A stretch of 5,764 nucleotides of DNA. It comes from Planctomycetaceae bacterium (GTDB lineage Bacteria > Planctomycetota > Planctomycetia > Pirellulales > Pirellulaceae). The first letter of the stretch is position 1; every line of letters begins with the position of its first letter. The notes below the pieces were generated by a model that saw only the letters and a list, made by a program, of their open reading frames with translations, did no database searches and was not told the origin of the DNA. The stretch lies in NCBI GenBank assembly GCA_007695205.1, contig REEF01000866.1, positions 1-5,764 on the forward strand, given 5' to 3'. The translations under genes and the position numbers were made by a program. This document shows, one piece after another, positions 5,621 through 5,764 of the stretch.

Positions 5621-5764
5621 GTGGCTCCCGAACGCCGAGCGGGACCAGGTGGGTCCCGAGCGCCGAGCGGGACCAAGTGGCTCCCGAACGCCGAGCGAAA
5701 CCAGGTGGCTCCCGAGCGCCGAGCGGGACCAGGTGGGTCCCGAGCGCCGAGCGGGACCAGGTGG
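5621..5764. repeat. 28-bp tandem repeat with palindromic core, five full units plus a partial, continuing past the edge
   Basis: Units start at 5621, 5649, 5677, 5705 and 5733, and GTGG at 5761-5764 opens a sixth. Each unit is GTGG(C/G)TCCCG, then A(A/G)CGCCGAGC, then GGGACCA(G/A). Inside the unit GGTCCCG and CGGGACC are exact reverse complements separated by nine bases, so units 2 and 5 can form a perfect 7-bp hairpin; units 1 and 4 form it with a bulged C; unit 3 has GAAACC and loses part of the stem. Since 28 is not a multiple of three, a translation would cycle through all frames, which argues against a coding repeat. There are no unique spacers, so it is not a CRISPR array. Confidence 0.95.

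Noticed and set aside
5194..5676. 160-residue minus frame extending DUF72 upstream into the repeat
   Set aside because: The extra N-terminal part starts inside the 28-bp repeat, is Arg/Pro-rich and shows no domain; the DUF72 family start fits ATG 5430.
5621..5764. CRISPR array
   Set aside because: Units are head-to-tail with no unique spacers and no cas genes in the window.

Overview
This is a high-GC bacterial window. Its gene content (an N-ATPase-type ATP synthase gamma remnant, a two-PRC-barrel type protein, a GH15-like hydrolase paired with a GT4 glycosyltransferase, and weak or absent Shine-Dalgarno sites at several starts) fits a planctomycete-like or similar environmental bacterium. 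That assignment is inference from remembered family resemblances; no search was run.

Layout. Bases 1-288 (minus) hold a PRC-barrel protein that runs off the left edge and may lack its own 5' part. Bases 309-622 (plus) hold a decayed fragment of an F-type ATPase gamma subunit, readable only by changing frame and skipping a missing middle section. Bases 623-735 hold no gene I can name. From 5146 down to 736 lies a tight minus-strand operon of three genes: a GH15-like (six-hairpin) glycoside hydrolase (5146-2882), a GT4 glycosyltransferase (2885-1575, sharing ATGA with the hydrolase) and a secreted protein with a Cys-x2-Cys-x-Cys motif (1530-736), whose last 22 codons look frameshifted. Upstream of the operon, 5430-5171 (minus) is a DUF72 gene that keeps its N-terminus and what looks like its C-terminus but has lost the middle. 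The right edge (5621-5764) is a 28-bp tandem repeat with a palindromic core that continues out of the window.

How it fits together. The intact core is the coupled hydrolase/glycosyltransferase pair. Neither protein shows a signal peptide, so both probably act on a cytoplasmic or inner-leaflet glucan or glycolipid. Around this core nearly every gene is damaged: two pseudogenes with internal deletions that keep both ends, two divergent neighbours that both seem to lack 5' ends, and one probable 3' frameshift. The window therefore reads as a surviving operon in an eroding accessory region. I found no clear new defence or mobile system. The most distinctive signals are the shared pattern of internal-deletion remnants and the palindromic tandem repeat.
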